NCBI RefSeq assembly: GCF_000633595.2
Contig: NZ_JIBU02000012.1
Coordinates: forward strand, 1,561-65,463
DNA: 63,903 bases
Origin: Clostridium drakei
Lineage (GTDB): Bacteria > Bacillota > Clostridia > Clostridiales > Clostridiaceae
Reading direction: 5' to 3'
Shown here: positions 44,127-53,682 of the stretch, in pieces
Numbering within the stretch: the first letter of the stretch is position 1
Layout of the letters: each line of letters starts with the position of its first letter
Translations under genes and position numbers: made by a program
The notes under the pieces: generated by a model
The model's input: the letters and a program-made list of their open reading frames with translations, nothing else
What the model was told of the DNA's origin: nothing
The model's database searches: none

Positions 44127-45236
44127 ATGTCAAAAATGATTTTGTATATAGTCTCAAATCTTGGGCCATCTGAAATAACTAATCAACTATATAATATATT
44201 GAAAAATATTAATAGAAGAGAATTTAGACCTAAAATTATTACTTTATTGAAAGAACCTAAAGATAGTATATATGAAGATTTTGAAAGGCTAAAAATTGAT
44301 ATTTATTCTTTAGGTTTATCAAGAACAAAATTGTGGTTAAAAGGGAAAAGGATTTTGACTGTAACTTGTGAAGAGCTGCAGCCAGATATTATACACACCA
44401 TAGGATATGATGCTGATATAGTTGCTGTAAAGTATTTAAGCAGATTCAAGCATTGCAGTACAATTTGGAATTTTCCATATGAAGAGTATAATACAATATT
44501 GGGTAAAATAATAGGGAAAATTAAAGATAAGAGATATGCTAAATATATATTTAAAACAAGTTGTCCTATTGTATCATCATATAGTTTGGGAAGGAAATTA
44601 AAAGAACGCTATGATGTTAATGCTTATACAATACCAAATGGAGTAGATGAGATATACTTTTCACCAGTAGATAAATCAGAAATAGCAAGACGTAGAAAAA
44701 AATTGGGATTAGATATTACAAAGAGAATTTTTATTTCAATTACATCAATGAGTAAAATTAAAGATCCTCTTACAACAATTAATGCATTTAAAAGAGCAAA
44801 TATTTCAAGTTTTGCTACTCTTGTTTTACTTGGAAATGGTCCGCTTTTAAAAAGGTGTAGAAAGTATAATAGTGAGAGTATCGTAATAAAAGGCAAAGTT
44901 GAAAATTTAAGAGAATTTTTAAAGTGTGCAGATGTTTTTGTATCTTCATCTAAATCTGAAGAAGTATCAATATCTGTTTTAGAAGCATTAAATTGTGGGC
45001 TTCCAGTAATTTTATCAGATACTAAATGTCATAGAGAAATATTAAACAAAGATAATATGATTGGTAATAAATTTAGTATTGGCAGCATAAGTGAATTAAA
45101 AGAGTGTTTTAAATATTACGCAAGGTGTAGTTTGGAATATGAATCTAAGAAAGCTAGAATAGCTGGAGAAACTTTTTATGGTTCAAAAATCATGTGCGGC
45201 ATTTATGAAAGAATGTATACACAAATAATATCATAA
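44127..45236 (+). CDS. Glycosyltransferase family 4 protein
   Basis: A 369-residue GT-B fold enzyme with no signal peptide. The C-terminal donor domain has GNGPLLKRCRKY, GKVENLREFLKCADVFVSSSKSEEVSISVLEALNCGLPVI (catalytic Glu in SEE...E pattern, about residues 270-300). It transfers a nucleotide sugar to an unknown acceptor, possibly a cell-surface polysaccharide or lipid. GAAGGAGAG lies 11 nt before the ATG. Ends near the bidirectional terminator at 45262. Confidence 0.85.
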   Translation: MSKMILYIVSNLGPSEITNQLYNILKNINRREFRPKIITLLKEPKDSIYEDFERLKIDIYSLGLSRTKLWLKGKRILTVTCEELQPDIIHTIGYDADIVAVKYLSRFKHCSTIWNFPYEEYNTILGKIIGKIKDKRYAKYIFKTSCPIVSSYSLGRKLKERYDVNAYTIPNGVDEIYFSPVDKSEIARRRKKLGLDITKRIFISITSMSKIKDPLTTINAFKRANISSFATLVLLGNGPLLKRCRKYNSESIVIKGKVENLREFLKCADVFVSSSKSEEVSISVLEALNCGLPVILSDTKCHREILNKDNMIGNKFSIGSISELKECFKYYARCSLEYESKKARIAGETFYGSKIMCGIYERMYTQIIS

Positions 45237-45261
45237 GGAATCATATGAAGACTAATAAAAA

Positions 45262-45301
45262 AATAAGTGTTGAATTAAGATAAATTAATTCAACACTTAT
45301 T
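45262..45301. terminator. Bidirectional terminator
   Basis: A perfect 17-bp stem (45262-45278 with 45285-45301) with an A-run before and T-run after, between convergent genes. Confidence 0.92.
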
Positions 45302-45304
45302 TTT

Positions 45305-45958
45305 TTATATAACATATTTCAAAACGCATATATAATGACTAAAGCTTCCAAGTAATACAAATATATGAAATATTTCATGAAATCCTAATAACTTTAAGTT
45401 TAATTTTGGCCATTTAGCAGCATATATAATACCACCAACAGTATAGAATATACCACCAAGTAATAGCCAAGCTACACCACTTATAGAAAGAACTTTTGAA
45501 ATAGGGGATATAACAAAAATAGCAAGCCATCCCATACCTATATAAAATGAAGTAGATATCCAACGAGGTAGATTAAACCATATCATTTTAAATAGTATTC
45601 CAGCTATGGCCATTGACCATACAGTAATAAATAAAACCCATCTTAATGTGCCATTTAGGGCAATTAAGCATATAGGTGTATATGTTCCAGCAATAAGTAT
45701 AAATATCATTGAGTGATCTAATCTTCTTAAAAATTTAATTACTTTTTCTGAAGAATTTACTAAATGATAAATAGAACTTGCTGTATATAAAAATATTAAG
45801 CTTAATCCAAATATTATAACGCCTGTAAGTTTAAGACCGCTTATGGATGGGGATGAAAATATGACTTTGACTATAAGCAAAATTAATCCTACCAGTGATA
45901 CAACGGCTCCAAATACATGGGTAAAACCATTAACAGGTTCTCTAAAAATTTTCTTCAT
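45305..45958 (-). CDS. TrhA/hemolysin III family membrane protein
   Basis: A 217-residue seven-transmembrane protein of the hemolysin III/PAQR group, with REPVNGFTHVFGAVVSLVGL, YHLVNSSEKVIKFLRRLDHSMIFILIAGTYTPI and the C-terminal FHEIFHIFVLLGSFSHYI; the histidines are the family's conserved metal-type residues. The physiological role is probably lipid or membrane homeostasis. RBS GGAGGTAATG on the minus strand. Confidence 0.88.
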   Translation of the reverse strand: MKKIFREPVNGFTHVFGAVVSLVGLILLIVKVIFSSPSISGLKLTGVIIFGLSLIFLYTASSIYHLVNSSEKVIKFLRRLDHSMIFILIAGTYTPICLIALNGTLRWVLFITVWSMAIAGILFKMIWFNLPRWISTSFYIGMGWLAIFVISPISKVLSISGVAWLLLGGIFYTVGGIIYAAKWPKLNLKLLGFHEIFHIFVLLGSFSHYICVLKYVI

Positions 45959-46391
45959 AACATTACCTCCATATAATAAGCTTGAAAGTATCCATTAAAT
46001 TCACGCATAAATGCCATTTAAATTAAAATCTACTGCATTTAATTAAATTTAATTTATAACTTTATTATGTGTCATTATATATATTATATAACTAATACAT
46101 AAAATTTCAATTTAAAATAGGTATGAAAATAAAAGATAATTAGTTATTTTTCAATAAATTTCTTAAAAATACTTAAAGATACTATAAATATCAACATAAT
46201 CACACGTAGTTTTAAAAACTATGTGTAAGCATAAGGTAGAAGCAAATATTTCTATATTGTATAGATTTGAAATATAAAAAATTTATTTTTTAATTCTAAA
46301 AATATATGTGAAAACTCAGTAAATAGCTGGGTATTTTCATATGTTAAAAATAAAATAAAAGCATAAATATGCAAAAACATAAAAAAAGTAG
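45959..46391. other. Gene-free region upstream of the lysine leader
   Basis: About 430 nt, very AT-rich, with no supported gene. A tight hairpin ACACGTAGTTTT/AAAACTATGTGT is at about 46202-46226, and an imperfect inverted repeat at 46304-46342 precedes the lysine-operon promoter. Either could be a terminator or protein site; function not assigned. Confidence 0.4.
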
Positions 46392-46420
46392 TTGACTATA
46401 TGAACATAATTTGTTAAACT
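46392..46420 (+). promoter_or_regulatory. Promoter of the lysine operon
   Basis: TTGACT (46392-46397) and TAAACT (46415-46420) are separated by 17 nt, upstream of the first lysine aptamer. Confidence 0.6.
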
Positions 46421-46460
46421 CCTAAGTATACCACATGAAAATAAAAAACGAATATATAAA

Positions 46461-46691
46461 CAATGTGACATAGAGGCCGCGGTTGTTATAAGTACTGAAT
46501 TATTAGGAAAGGAGCACCCGCCGAAGTACATAAAACTTAGTTTTATGTGTTGGGATTATACTGAATAAGTATAGTACTGTCTTTGAAAAATTGCCCAATT
46601 TTTTAGAGGAGTGCTTGTCATATTGGGGCAAAAGGTTTGTTGTTATACACAGCAGTTGTGAGTGCCTTTTGCTCATAACTGTTTTTTATTT
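46461..46691 (+). promoter_or_regulatory. Lysine riboswitch 1 with terminator
   Basis: A full L-box. P1 pairs CAATGTGACA (46461-46470) with TGTCATATTG (46616-46625). Conserved core pieces AGAGGCCGCGG, AAGTA, GGAAAGG, CCGCCGAAG and the CTGAATAA...TACTGTC segment are all present. A terminator CAGTTGTGAG (46653-46662) with CTCATAACTG (46672-46681) runs into T6. The alternative GGGCAAAAGG (46626-46635) with CCTTTTGCTC (46665-46674) overlaps the terminator arm, so lysine binding should favour termination. Confidence 0.93.
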
Positions 46692-46718
46692 ACAAAAAAA
46701 CACTAAATTTAATATAAA

Positions 46719-46957
46719 CAATATGGTACAGAGGTTGCGGTTGTCATAAGTAATGTATATTTAAGATACAAGAAAGGGTCATCCGCCGAAGTTTACAAGC
46801 TTTGATGTTTGTATACTGGGACTATGCTGAATAAGTATAGTACTGTCTTTAGGAAATTGCCCAATTTTTTAAAGAAGTGCTTATCATATTGGGGCAAAAG
46901 GTTTTGTATTGTATATGCAGTTGAGAGTACCTTTTGCTCACAGCTGCTTTTAATTTA
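46719..46957 (+). promoter_or_regulatory. Lysine riboswitch 2 with terminator (tandem copy)
   Basis: A second L-box 28 nt after the first T-tract. P1 pairs CAATATGGTA (46719-46728) with TATCATATTG (46882-46891). The same core elements are present, including CCGCCGAAG and CTGAATAAGTATAGTACTGTC. The terminator GCAGTTGAGAG (46917-46927) with CTCACAGCTGC (46937-46947, one mismatch) runs into TTTTAATTT; the antiterminator GGGGCAAAAGG/CCTTTTGCTC is kept. The copies share long identical blocks, so they arose by duplication. Both must read through for lysA to be transcribed. Confidence 0.93.
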
Positions 46958-47027
46958 CACAAATTTAGTATATTAATAATTAAGAAGAGATTTATATATT
47001 TAAAATTAATGAAAAGAGGAAGATAAG

Positions 47028-48329
47028 ATGAAATTATTTGGAACTATGAATGTAAATGATAAAGGACATTTAGAAATAGGAAAATGCGATACTACTGAAC
47101 TAGTAAAAGAATTTGGTACTCCTCTATATGTAGTAGATGAAGATTTAGTTAGAAATACTTGCAGAGAGTTTAAAGATAATTTTGAAATAGAAGGTATTGA
47201 AAGTGAAGTTATATATGCATCTAAAGCCTTTTTAAATTTAGCAATTGCTAAAGTTATTTGTGAAGAAGGATTGAGTTTAGATGTGGTATCTGGTGGAGAA
47301 CTTTATACAGCTTTAAAAGCAAATTTTCCTGTAAGTAGAATTTATATGCACGGGAATAATAAAACAGAAAGCGAATTAACCATGGCTATCGAAGAAGGAA
47401 TAGGAAGAATAGTAGTAGATAATAGAAATGAGTTAGAAGTAATTGAATATTTATGTAAAAGCTTAAACAAAAAAATTGATGTTTTATTAAGAGTAAATCC
47501 AGGTATAGAAGCTCATACTCATGAATATATTCAAACTTCAAAAAATGATTCTAAATTTGGAGAATCGATATTTGATGAAGATATGTGCAAGATTATAAAC
47601 AGGTTTAAAAATAGTGAAAGTGTAAATTTAAAGGGATTTCATTGTCACATAGGATCTCAAATTTTTGAGGAAAAATCATTTTACTCAGAAGTGTCTGATA
47701 TGATTAAGTTTTTAGAAAAAATAAAAAATGAATGTGGATTTTGTGCTGAAGAATTAAATCTAGGAGGAGGATTTGGAGTATATTATTCTGAAGGAGATAA
47801 ACCTGTTAATTTAAAGAGTTGTCTTAAAAATATGATTTCAATACTTAAAGAAGAAGCACAAAAATCAGGTTTAAATATTAAAAAAGTTATGATAGAACCA
47901 GGTAGATCAATAATTGCCAATGCAGGTACTACTCTCTACAAGGTAGGAGGTACTAAAAAAACTTATGGTGGTAAACAGTATGTTTTTATAGATGGAGGTA
48001 TGGCAGATAATCCAAGGACAGCATTATATGATGCAAAATATGAAGCTTTAGTTGCAAATAAGGTTAATGTTGAAAATAATGAAAAGTATACTATTGGAGG
48101 AAAGTGCTGTGAATCTGGAGACATAATAATAAAAGAAATTGAACTTCCAAGGGTTGAAAGAGGAGATATTATGGCAGTGTTAACTACTGGAGCCTATAAC
48201 TATAGTATGTCTAGTAATTATAATAGAATACCTAAGCCAGCAGTAGTATTTGTTAAAGAAGGTGAAGCAAAAATAGCAGTAAAAAGAGAAACTTATGAAG
48301 ATATTATTAGAAACGATATATTATTTTAA
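47028..48329 (+). CDS. Diaminopimelate decarboxylase
   Basis: A 433-residue fold-III PLP enzyme. The PLP lysine is in YASKAFLNL (about residues 66-74). HGNNKTESEL, the HCHIGSQI loop (about 206-213), GGGFG and EPGRSI follow, with a C-terminal GGKCCESGDII that holds the substrate-site Cys. It makes lysine from meso-diaminopimelate. First gene after the two riboswitches; the last pathway step leads the operon. Confidence 0.95.
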   Translation: MKLFGTMNVNDKGHLEIGKCDTTELVKEFGTPLYVVDEDLVRNTCREFKDNFEIEGIESEVIYASKAFLNLAIAKVICEEGLSLDVVSGGELYTALKANFPVSRIYMHGNNKTESELTMAIEEGIGRIVVDNRNELEVIEYLCKSLNKKIDVLLRVNPGIEAHTHEYIQTSKNDSKFGESIFDEDMCKIINRFKNSESVNLKGFHCHIGSQIFEEKSFYSEVSDMIKFLEKIKNECGFCAEELNLGGGFGVYYSEGDKPVNLKSCLKNMISILKEEAQKSGLNIKKVMIEPGRSIIANAGTTLYKVGGTKKTYGGKQYVFIDGGMADNPRTALYDAKYEALVANKVNVENNEKYTIGGKCCESGDIIIKEIELPRVERGDIMAVLTTGAYNYSMSSNYNRIPKPAVVFVKEGEAKIAVKRETYEDIIRNDILF

Positions 48330-48346
48330 TAAAGGGGGTAATGAAC

Positions 48347-49552
48347 TTGGCTACAATAGTACAAAAATATGGAGGAACATCTGTAGGAACTATAGATAAA
48401 ATAAAGGCTGTTGCAAAGAAAGTAATAGAAAGAAAAAAGGAAGGTAATGACATTGTAGTGGTGGTTTCTGCTATGGGGAAGACCACAGATAAGCTTATAG
48501 ATATGGCAAAACAGATTTCTGACAATCCTAATAAGAGAGAAATGGATATGCTAATATCAACTGGAGAGCAAGTGACAATTGCACTACTATCCATGGTGTT
48601 TCAAGAAAATGGATATGATTCAGTGTCATTAACAGGATTTCAAGCTGGAATAAAGACAGGAGGAGTTCATACTAAAAATAGAATATTTGATATAGAGATT
48701 CAAAATGTAGAGAATCATTTGAAAGCTGGAAAAATAGTTGTAGTAGCTGGATTTCAAGGTATAAATGAAAATGGAGATATAACAACTTTAGGAAGAGGTG
48801 GATCAGATACCACTGCTGTAGCACTAGCTGCAAAGCTCAATTGTACTTGTGAAATATACACAGATGTGGATGGAATATATGGTGTTGATCCAAGAGTTTG
48901 GCCTAATGCAAAGAAATTAGATTATATAAGCTATGAAGAAATGATGGAAATGGCAAGCCTAGGAGCTGGTGTCATGGAAACAAGAGCAGTAGAAATAGGA
49001 TGTAAATACAAAATTCCTATTTATGTAGCATCAACGCATGGAAATCAAAAAGGAACTTATATAAAGGAGTATGATGAAACAATGGAAGAAAAAGTAATAA
49101 CAGGACTTTCAATTAGTGATGATGTTCTTATGGTTACAGTTAATAATGTACCATATAATTCTAAAAATATATCAATAATATTTGATAAATTGGCTAAACA
49201 TCATGTAAATATTGATATGATAAGTCAAACAGCACCATTTAATGGATATATAAATGTTTCCTTTACTGCATCAAAGGAAGATGTAAATACAATTAATGAG
49301 GTTCAAAAAGAGCTAAAGGCTGAGATACAAGGTATTAAGGTTTCTAAGGAATCAGATATTACAAAATTATCTGTAGTTGGAATAGGTATGATGAAGCAGT
49401 CTGGAGTTGCAGCTTCTATATTTACCATATTTGCAGAAAATGATATTGAATTTAAGCAAGTAACTACTTCAGAAATAAGTATATCTTATACTTTAGATTC
49501 AAAAGATAAACAAAAAGCAGTAACAGTTTTAGCACAAAAATTAAACTTGTAA
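48347..49552 (+). CDS. Aspartokinase
   Basis: A 401-residue monofunctional aspartokinase: KYGGTSVGT at the N-terminus, VVSAMGKTTDKLI, GRGGSDTTAVALAA (about residues 146-159), and two C-terminal ACT domains (about 255-400) for amino acid feedback. TTG 48347 is preferred: GGGGG at 48334-48338 is 8 nt from it but only 2 nt from the in-frame ATG at 48341. It starts the aspartate family pathway. The operon position with lysA implies lysine control at RNA level too. Confidence 0.92.
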   Translation: MATIVQKYGGTSVGTIDKIKAVAKKVIERKKEGNDIVVVVSAMGKTTDKLIDMAKQISDNPNKREMDMLISTGEQVTIALLSMVFQENGYDSVSLTGFQAGIKTGGVHTKNRIFDIEIQNVENHLKAGKIVVVAGFQGINENGDITTLGRGGSDTTAVALAAKLNCTCEIYTDVDGIYGVDPRVWPNAKKLDYISYEEMMEMASLGAGVMETRAVEIGCKYKIPIYVASTHGNQKGTYIKEYDETMEEKVITGLSISDDVLMVTVNNVPYNSKNISIIFDKLAKHHVNIDMISQTAPFNGYINVSFTASKEDVNTINEVQKELKAEIQGIKVSKESDITKLSVVGIGMMKQSGVAASIFTIFAENDIEFKQVTTSEISISYTLDSKDKQKAVTVLAQKLNL

Positions 49553-49595
49553 AAGTTAATAATTATTAACTAAAAATATTTATGAGGTGATTGAA

Positions 49596-50588
49596 ATGAG
49601 AAAAGCAAATATTGCTATCGTTGGAGCAACAGGAATGGTTGGGAGAACGTTTTTAAAAGTATTAGATGAAAGGAATTTTCCTATTGATAATTTATACCTT
49701 TTTGCATCAAAAAAATCTGCTGGAAGCAAAATGGAGTTTAAAGGTAAAGAATATATAATAGAAGAATTAAATGAAGATTCATTTAAAAAAGATATAGATA
49801 TAGCATTATTTTCTGCTGGTGGAGATATTAGTAAAAAATTTGCTCCTATAGCAAAAGAAAATGGAGTAATAGTAGTAGATAACAGCAGTGCATGGAGAAT
49901 GGATAAGGATATTCCTTTAGTAGTACCAGAAGTAAATCCAGAAGATGTAAATTGGAATACAGGAATTATTGCAAATCCTAATTGTTCTACTATTCAATGT
50001 GTAGTGCCACTTAAAGTATTGCATGATGCATTTAAAATAAAAAGAATAATTTATTCTACTTATCAGGCAGTTTCTGGATCAGGAGTTGGTGGAATAAAGG
50101 ATTTAGAAAATGGTATAAAAGGAGAAGCACCTAATAAATATCCTTATCAAATAGCTTACAATTGTCTTCCTCATATAGATGTATTTATGGAAAATGGATA
50201 CACGAAAGAAGAAATTAAAATGATAGAAGAAACTAAAAAGATATTAAATGATTATGATCTAAAGATAACAGCAACTACAGTTAGAGTTCCAGTAAGATAT
50301 GGACATAGTGTTTCTATAAATTTGGAATTTGGAAAACCTTTTGAGCTAGATAAGGTATTTGAACTTTTAGGGAATGCTGATGGAATAATTTTACAAGATG
50401 ATGTTAAAAATACGGTTTATCCAATGCCAATAAATGCTGAAGGAACTGATGAAGTTTATGTTGGAAGAATAAGAAGAGACTTTAGCATAGAAAATGGACT
50501 TAATTTATGGGTTGTAGCTGATAATATAAGAAAAGGTGCAGCTACAAACACAGTTCAAATAGCAGAAGTATTAGTTAAAAATCTTTAA
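49596..50588 (+). CDS. Aspartate-semialdehyde dehydrogenase
   Basis: A 330-residue Asd. The NADP motif is GATGMVGRTFL (about residues 10-20). The active-site Cys is in NPNCSTIQC (about 127-135), AVSGSGVGG follows, and the catalytic His lies in RVPVRYGHSVS (about 228-238). Reduces aspartyl phosphate to the semialdehyde. ATG 49596 follows GAGGTG at 49584-49589; the in-frame GTG at 49587 lies within that RBS and was rejected. Confidence 0.94.
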   Translation: MRKANIAIVGATGMVGRTFLKVLDERNFPIDNLYLFASKKSAGSKMEFKGKEYIIEELNEDSFKKDIDIALFSAGGDISKKFAPIAKENGVIVVDNSSAWRMDKDIPLVVPEVNPEDVNWNTGIIANPNCSTIQCVVPLKVLHDAFKIKRIIYSTYQAVSGSGVGGIKDLENGIKGEAPNKYPYQIAYNCLPHIDVFMENGYTKEEIKMIEETKKILNDYDLKITATTVRVPVRYGHSVSINLEFGKPFELDKVFELLGNADGIILQDDVKNTVYPMPINAEGTDEVYVGRIRRDFSIENGLNLWVVADNIRKGAATNTVQIAEVLVKNL

Positions 50589-50609
50589 TTTATTTTAGGA
50601 GGGTTATTT

Positions 50610-51500
50610 ATGTGTTTATTTGAAGGATCAGGAGTAGCTATTGTTACCCCATATACAGAAAGTGGTATAGACTATGAAAAATTAGGTGAATTAATAGACT
50701 GGCAAATAGAAAATAAAACAGATGCAATAATTATATGCGGAACTACTGGAGAAGCTGCAACTATGACAGATGCAGAAAGAAAAGAAACCATAGAATTTGC
50801 AGTTAAGAGAGTAAATAAGAGAATACCAGTTATAGCTGGTACAGGAAGTAATAACACAGCTTATTCTATAGAATTAAGCAAATATGCAGAAAAAGTAGGA
50901 GTAGATGGAGTATTGCTTGTAACTCCTTATTATAATAAAAGCACACAAAAAGGTGTTATAGAACATTTTAAAGCTATAACTAGCAGTATAAAAGTTCCTG
51001 CTATTTTATATAATGTTCCAGGAAGAACCGGAATGAATTTAAAAGCAGAAACAGTATATGAGCTATCAAAGGTTAAAAATATAGTAGCAATAAAAGAGGC
51101 TAGTGGGGATATAGTTTTAGCAGCTGATATTGTTAGATTATGTGGAGAAGATTTTTGTATCTACAGTGGAAATGATGATATGGTAGTTCCTATATTATCT
51201 CTTGGTGGAAAAGGTGTAATTTCAGTAGTTGCTAACATATTACCAGAGGATACTCATAACATGGTTATGGAATATTTAAATGGAAATGTTAAAGAAGCAA
51301 GAAAGCTACAGCTTAAAATGAATGGAGTTATACATGCATTATTTATAGAAACAAATCCTATTCCTGTTAAGACTGCTATGAATGTTATGGGAATGAATGT
51401 TGGAAAATTGAGAATGCCTTTAACTACTATGGAAGATAAAAATAAGAAGGTATTAATAGATAATATGGAAGAATACGGTATAGAAATAAAGGAGAAATAA
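50610..51500 (+). CDS. 4-hydroxy-tetrahydrodipicolinate synthase
   Basis: A 296-residue TIM-barrel DapA with GTTGEAATM (about residues 44-52), the catalytic Tyr in YYNKSTQKG and YNVPGRTGMN, and Schiff-base Lys in VAIKEASGD (about 160-168). Condenses pyruvate with aspartate semialdehyde. RBS AGGAGGG. It starts 21 nt after asd. Confidence 0.95.
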   Translation: MCLFEGSGVAIVTPYTESGIDYEKLGELIDWQIENKTDAIIICGTTGEAATMTDAERKETIEFAVKRVNKRIPVIAGTGSNNTAYSIELSKYAEKVGVDGVLLVTPYYNKSTQKGVIEHFKAITSSIKVPAILYNVPGRTGMNLKAETVYELSKVKNIVAIKEASGDIVLAADIVRLCGEDFCIYSGNDDMVVPILSLGGKGVISVVANILPEDTHNMVMEYLNGNVKEARKLQLKMNGVIHALFIETNPIPVKTAMNVMGMNVGKLRMPLTTMEDKNKKVLIDNMEEYGIEIKEK

Positions 51501-51501
51501 G

Positions 51502-52254
51502 ATGTTAAAGGTAATAATAAGTGGATGTAATGGAGCTATGGGACAAGTTTTGACTAAGACTATAGAATCAATGGAAGATGTTAAAACAGTTGCAGGTATA
51601 GATAAAAACACAGAGATATATAACAATAATTATGATGTGTATAGTGATATATCTAGTTATAAAGGAAATGCAGATGTCATTATTGATTTTTCTAATCCAG
51701 CTGGTTTAGAAGGTTTGCTAAATTACGGAATTGAAACAAAAACTCCAATAGTAATAGCAACAACAGGACTTTCTTCTGAAAATATAGATGATATAAAGAA
51801 AGCTTCTGAAAAAATAGCTGTATTTCAATCAGGAAATACATCACTTGGAATTAATGTATTAACTAGTTTGGTAAAAAAAGCAGCAGCTATTTTAAGTGAA
51901 AGTTTTGATATAGAAATTATAGAAAAACATCATAATAAAAAGGTTGATGCACCTAGTGGAACGGCCTATATGATTGCTAATGCAATAAATAATGAGTTAA
52001 ATAATTCAAAAGAATTTGTATATGGCAGAGAAGGAATAAGCAAAAGAGAAAAAAATGAAATTGGTATACATGCAGTTCGTGGTGGCACTATAGCAGGTGA
52101 ACATACTGTTATATTTGCAGGAATGGATGAAATAGTGGAAATAAAACATACTGCAATGTCAAAAAATATATTTGCTCAAGGAGCAGTGAAAGCTGCTAAA
52201 TATCTTGTTAATCAAGATAAAGGATTATATAATATGGATGATTTATTAAGCTAA
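51502..52254 (+). CDS. 4-hydroxy-tetrahydrodipicolinate reductase
   Basis: A 250-residue DapB with NAD(P) motif SGCNGAMGQ and the canonical catalytic motif KHHNKKVDAPSGTA (about residues 144-157). It begins 1 nt after the dapA stop. This is the lysine-riboswitch-controlled DapB; the paralogue at 14823 is not. No dapD/dapF/ddh gene is present here, so the middle of the pathway is encoded elsewhere. Confidence 0.94.
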   Translation: MLKVIISGCNGAMGQVLTKTIESMEDVKTVAGIDKNTEIYNNNYDVYSDISSYKGNADVIIDFSNPAGLEGLLNYGIETKTPIVIATTGLSSENIDDIKKASEKIAVFQSGNTSLGINVLTSLVKKAAAILSESFDIEIIEKHHNKKVDAPSGTAYMIANAINNELNNSKEFVYGREGISKREKNEIGIHAVRGGTIAGEHTVIFAGMDEIVEIKHTAMSKNIFAQGAVKAAKYLVNQDKGLYNMDDLLS

Positions 52255-52274
52255 ATTAAATCACATATATTTTA

Positions 52275-52320
52275 AAAATGAGGATGTTGTACTAATTTAT
52301 TAATGCAACATTCTCATTTT
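52275..52320. terminator. Terminator between dapB and convergent lysE
   Basis: A 15-bp stem (52275-52289 with 52306-52320, one G-U pair) flanked by A and T runs, usable in both directions. Confidence 0.88.
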
Positions 52321-52321
52321 T

Positions 52322-52939
52322 TTATACTTTTTTTAAAAACATTTTAATACTAAAGTATATTAATAAAAAACCAACAATTATATTTAAATTTTGTATTATA
52401 CCCATAGATAGAAAGGTATTTGCAAAATTTCCTGCTAAAGAGATTAAAGTTAAAAAAAACATTGTAGATAACAGTGCTCCAAAACCAAATAGATAAATAT
52501 CCATTTTTTTTATATTTTCTTCTGTTATTTTGGATAAAAATATACCAGACCAAAAGACTATAGTAAGTGGATTTGAAGCAGTAATTATAAGTGAATGGAA
52601 AAATGCATTATTTGTACTACTAGTATTTTGGATGGTTAAATTTGGCAAAAAATTTATATTAAACTGGTTCAGAATTGTGCTGAGTCCAAAAATAAATAAA
52701 ACTACAGCACCAAATATTTTCAAAGTTAATTTTATATTTTGTTTTTCAATTATAGAGGATATACCAACAATAGCAGCAAAAATGAATATTCCATCAATTA
52801 AAGTAGCACCTAATACACCTGTTTCCGCAATATAAAAACCTTTTGATGATGCTATTTGGAATATAAAGATGCAAACAGGGCCTATGGCAAATTGTAACAA
52901 CATACCAAATTTAAAACCTTTAAAAATCATTTTTGACAC
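52322..52939 (-). CDS. LysE family amino acid exporter
   Basis: A 205-residue membrane protein with about six transmembrane segments, with the LysE-family N-terminus KGFKFGMLLQFAIGPVCIFIFQ and the ASNPLTIVFWSGIFLSK segment. LysE-type proteins export lysine or related amino acids. It starts 3 nt after the Lrp gene stop, so the pair is co-transcribed. Its position beside the lysine biosynthesis operon suggests lysine export (inference). Confidence 0.82.
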   Translation of the reverse strand: MSKMIFKGFKFGMLLQFAIGPVCIFIFQIASSKGFYIAETGVLGATLIDGIFIFAAIVGISSIIEKQNIKLTLKIFGAVVLFIFGLSTILNQFNINFLPNLTIQNTSSTNNAFFHSLIITASNPLTIVFWSGIFLSKITEENIKKMDIYLFGFGALLSTMFFLTLISLAGNFANTFLSMGIIQNLNIIVGFLLIYFSIKMFLKKV

Positions 52940-52942
52940 CTC

Positions 52943-53383
52943 TTAAATATTGATGTTTTCTTTTAAAGAAGAAAGTACAATTATTGTATTTGATTTAATT
53001 ACACCTTTAATTTTCTTTAGGGTATTTGATAAAAAATACTCTAGAGACTTTGTATCCTCTACTAATACTTTCAAAACATAATCATATTCTCCAGCAACAT
53101 GATGACATTCTAGTACAGAATTATATTGAACTATAGACTTTCTGAAATTTTCTATGTTTTCTGTTTTGTCAATGTTCACGAAAATGAAGGCTAAAAGTTT
53201 ATAATTAATTTTTTCTCTATTTATTTTTATAGTGTATTTTTCAATTATATTTCCATCTTCTAGTTTTCTTATTCTTTCAGCTACAGCAGGAATAGAAAGG
53301 TTTACTTTTTTACTTATTTCTGAAGAAGTTGACCTACTGTTTTCCTTCAAGGTGTTGATGATTTTCAAATCTATGTCATCCAT
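52943..53383 (-). CDS. Lrp/AsnC family regulator of the exporter
   Basis: A 146-residue protein with HTH (DDIDLKIINTLKENSRSTSSEISKKVNLSIPAVAERIRKLE) and RAM domain (ECHHVAGEYDYVLKVLV). RBS AAAGGAGG on the minus strand. It precedes lysE by 3 nt, analogous in role to Lrp-type activators of amino acid exporters; the effector may be lysine. Confidence 0.87.
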   Translation of the reverse strand: MDDIDLKIINTLKENSRSTSSEISKKVNLSIPAVAERIRKLEDGNIIEKYTIKINREKINYKLLAFIFVNIDKTENIENFRKSIVQYNSVLECHHVAGEYDYVLKVLVEDTKSLEYFLSNTLKKIKGVIKSNTIIVLSSLKENINI

Positions 53384-53682
53384 AAATGAACCTCCTTTTT
53401 ATCATATTAATGTAATTTTACATATAGCGTTAAACTAAGTAAATAGTTTTTAAAAATACATTAAAATTTTAATAAATATACCTTTAAATATTAAAAAATT
53501 AAAGTTTAAAAATAAATATTAGTAGTAAACTTAAGAAACAAAAGTGCATATTTTAATATTGAAAGGAGTTATTTATATTGGGATTTTAAAATAATGTTAA
53601 TTTTAGATAGCTTATATTATAAAAAATTAAGGTATAACATACAATTAAATTGTATAAATAATTTATAGGGGCTAATTTAATA

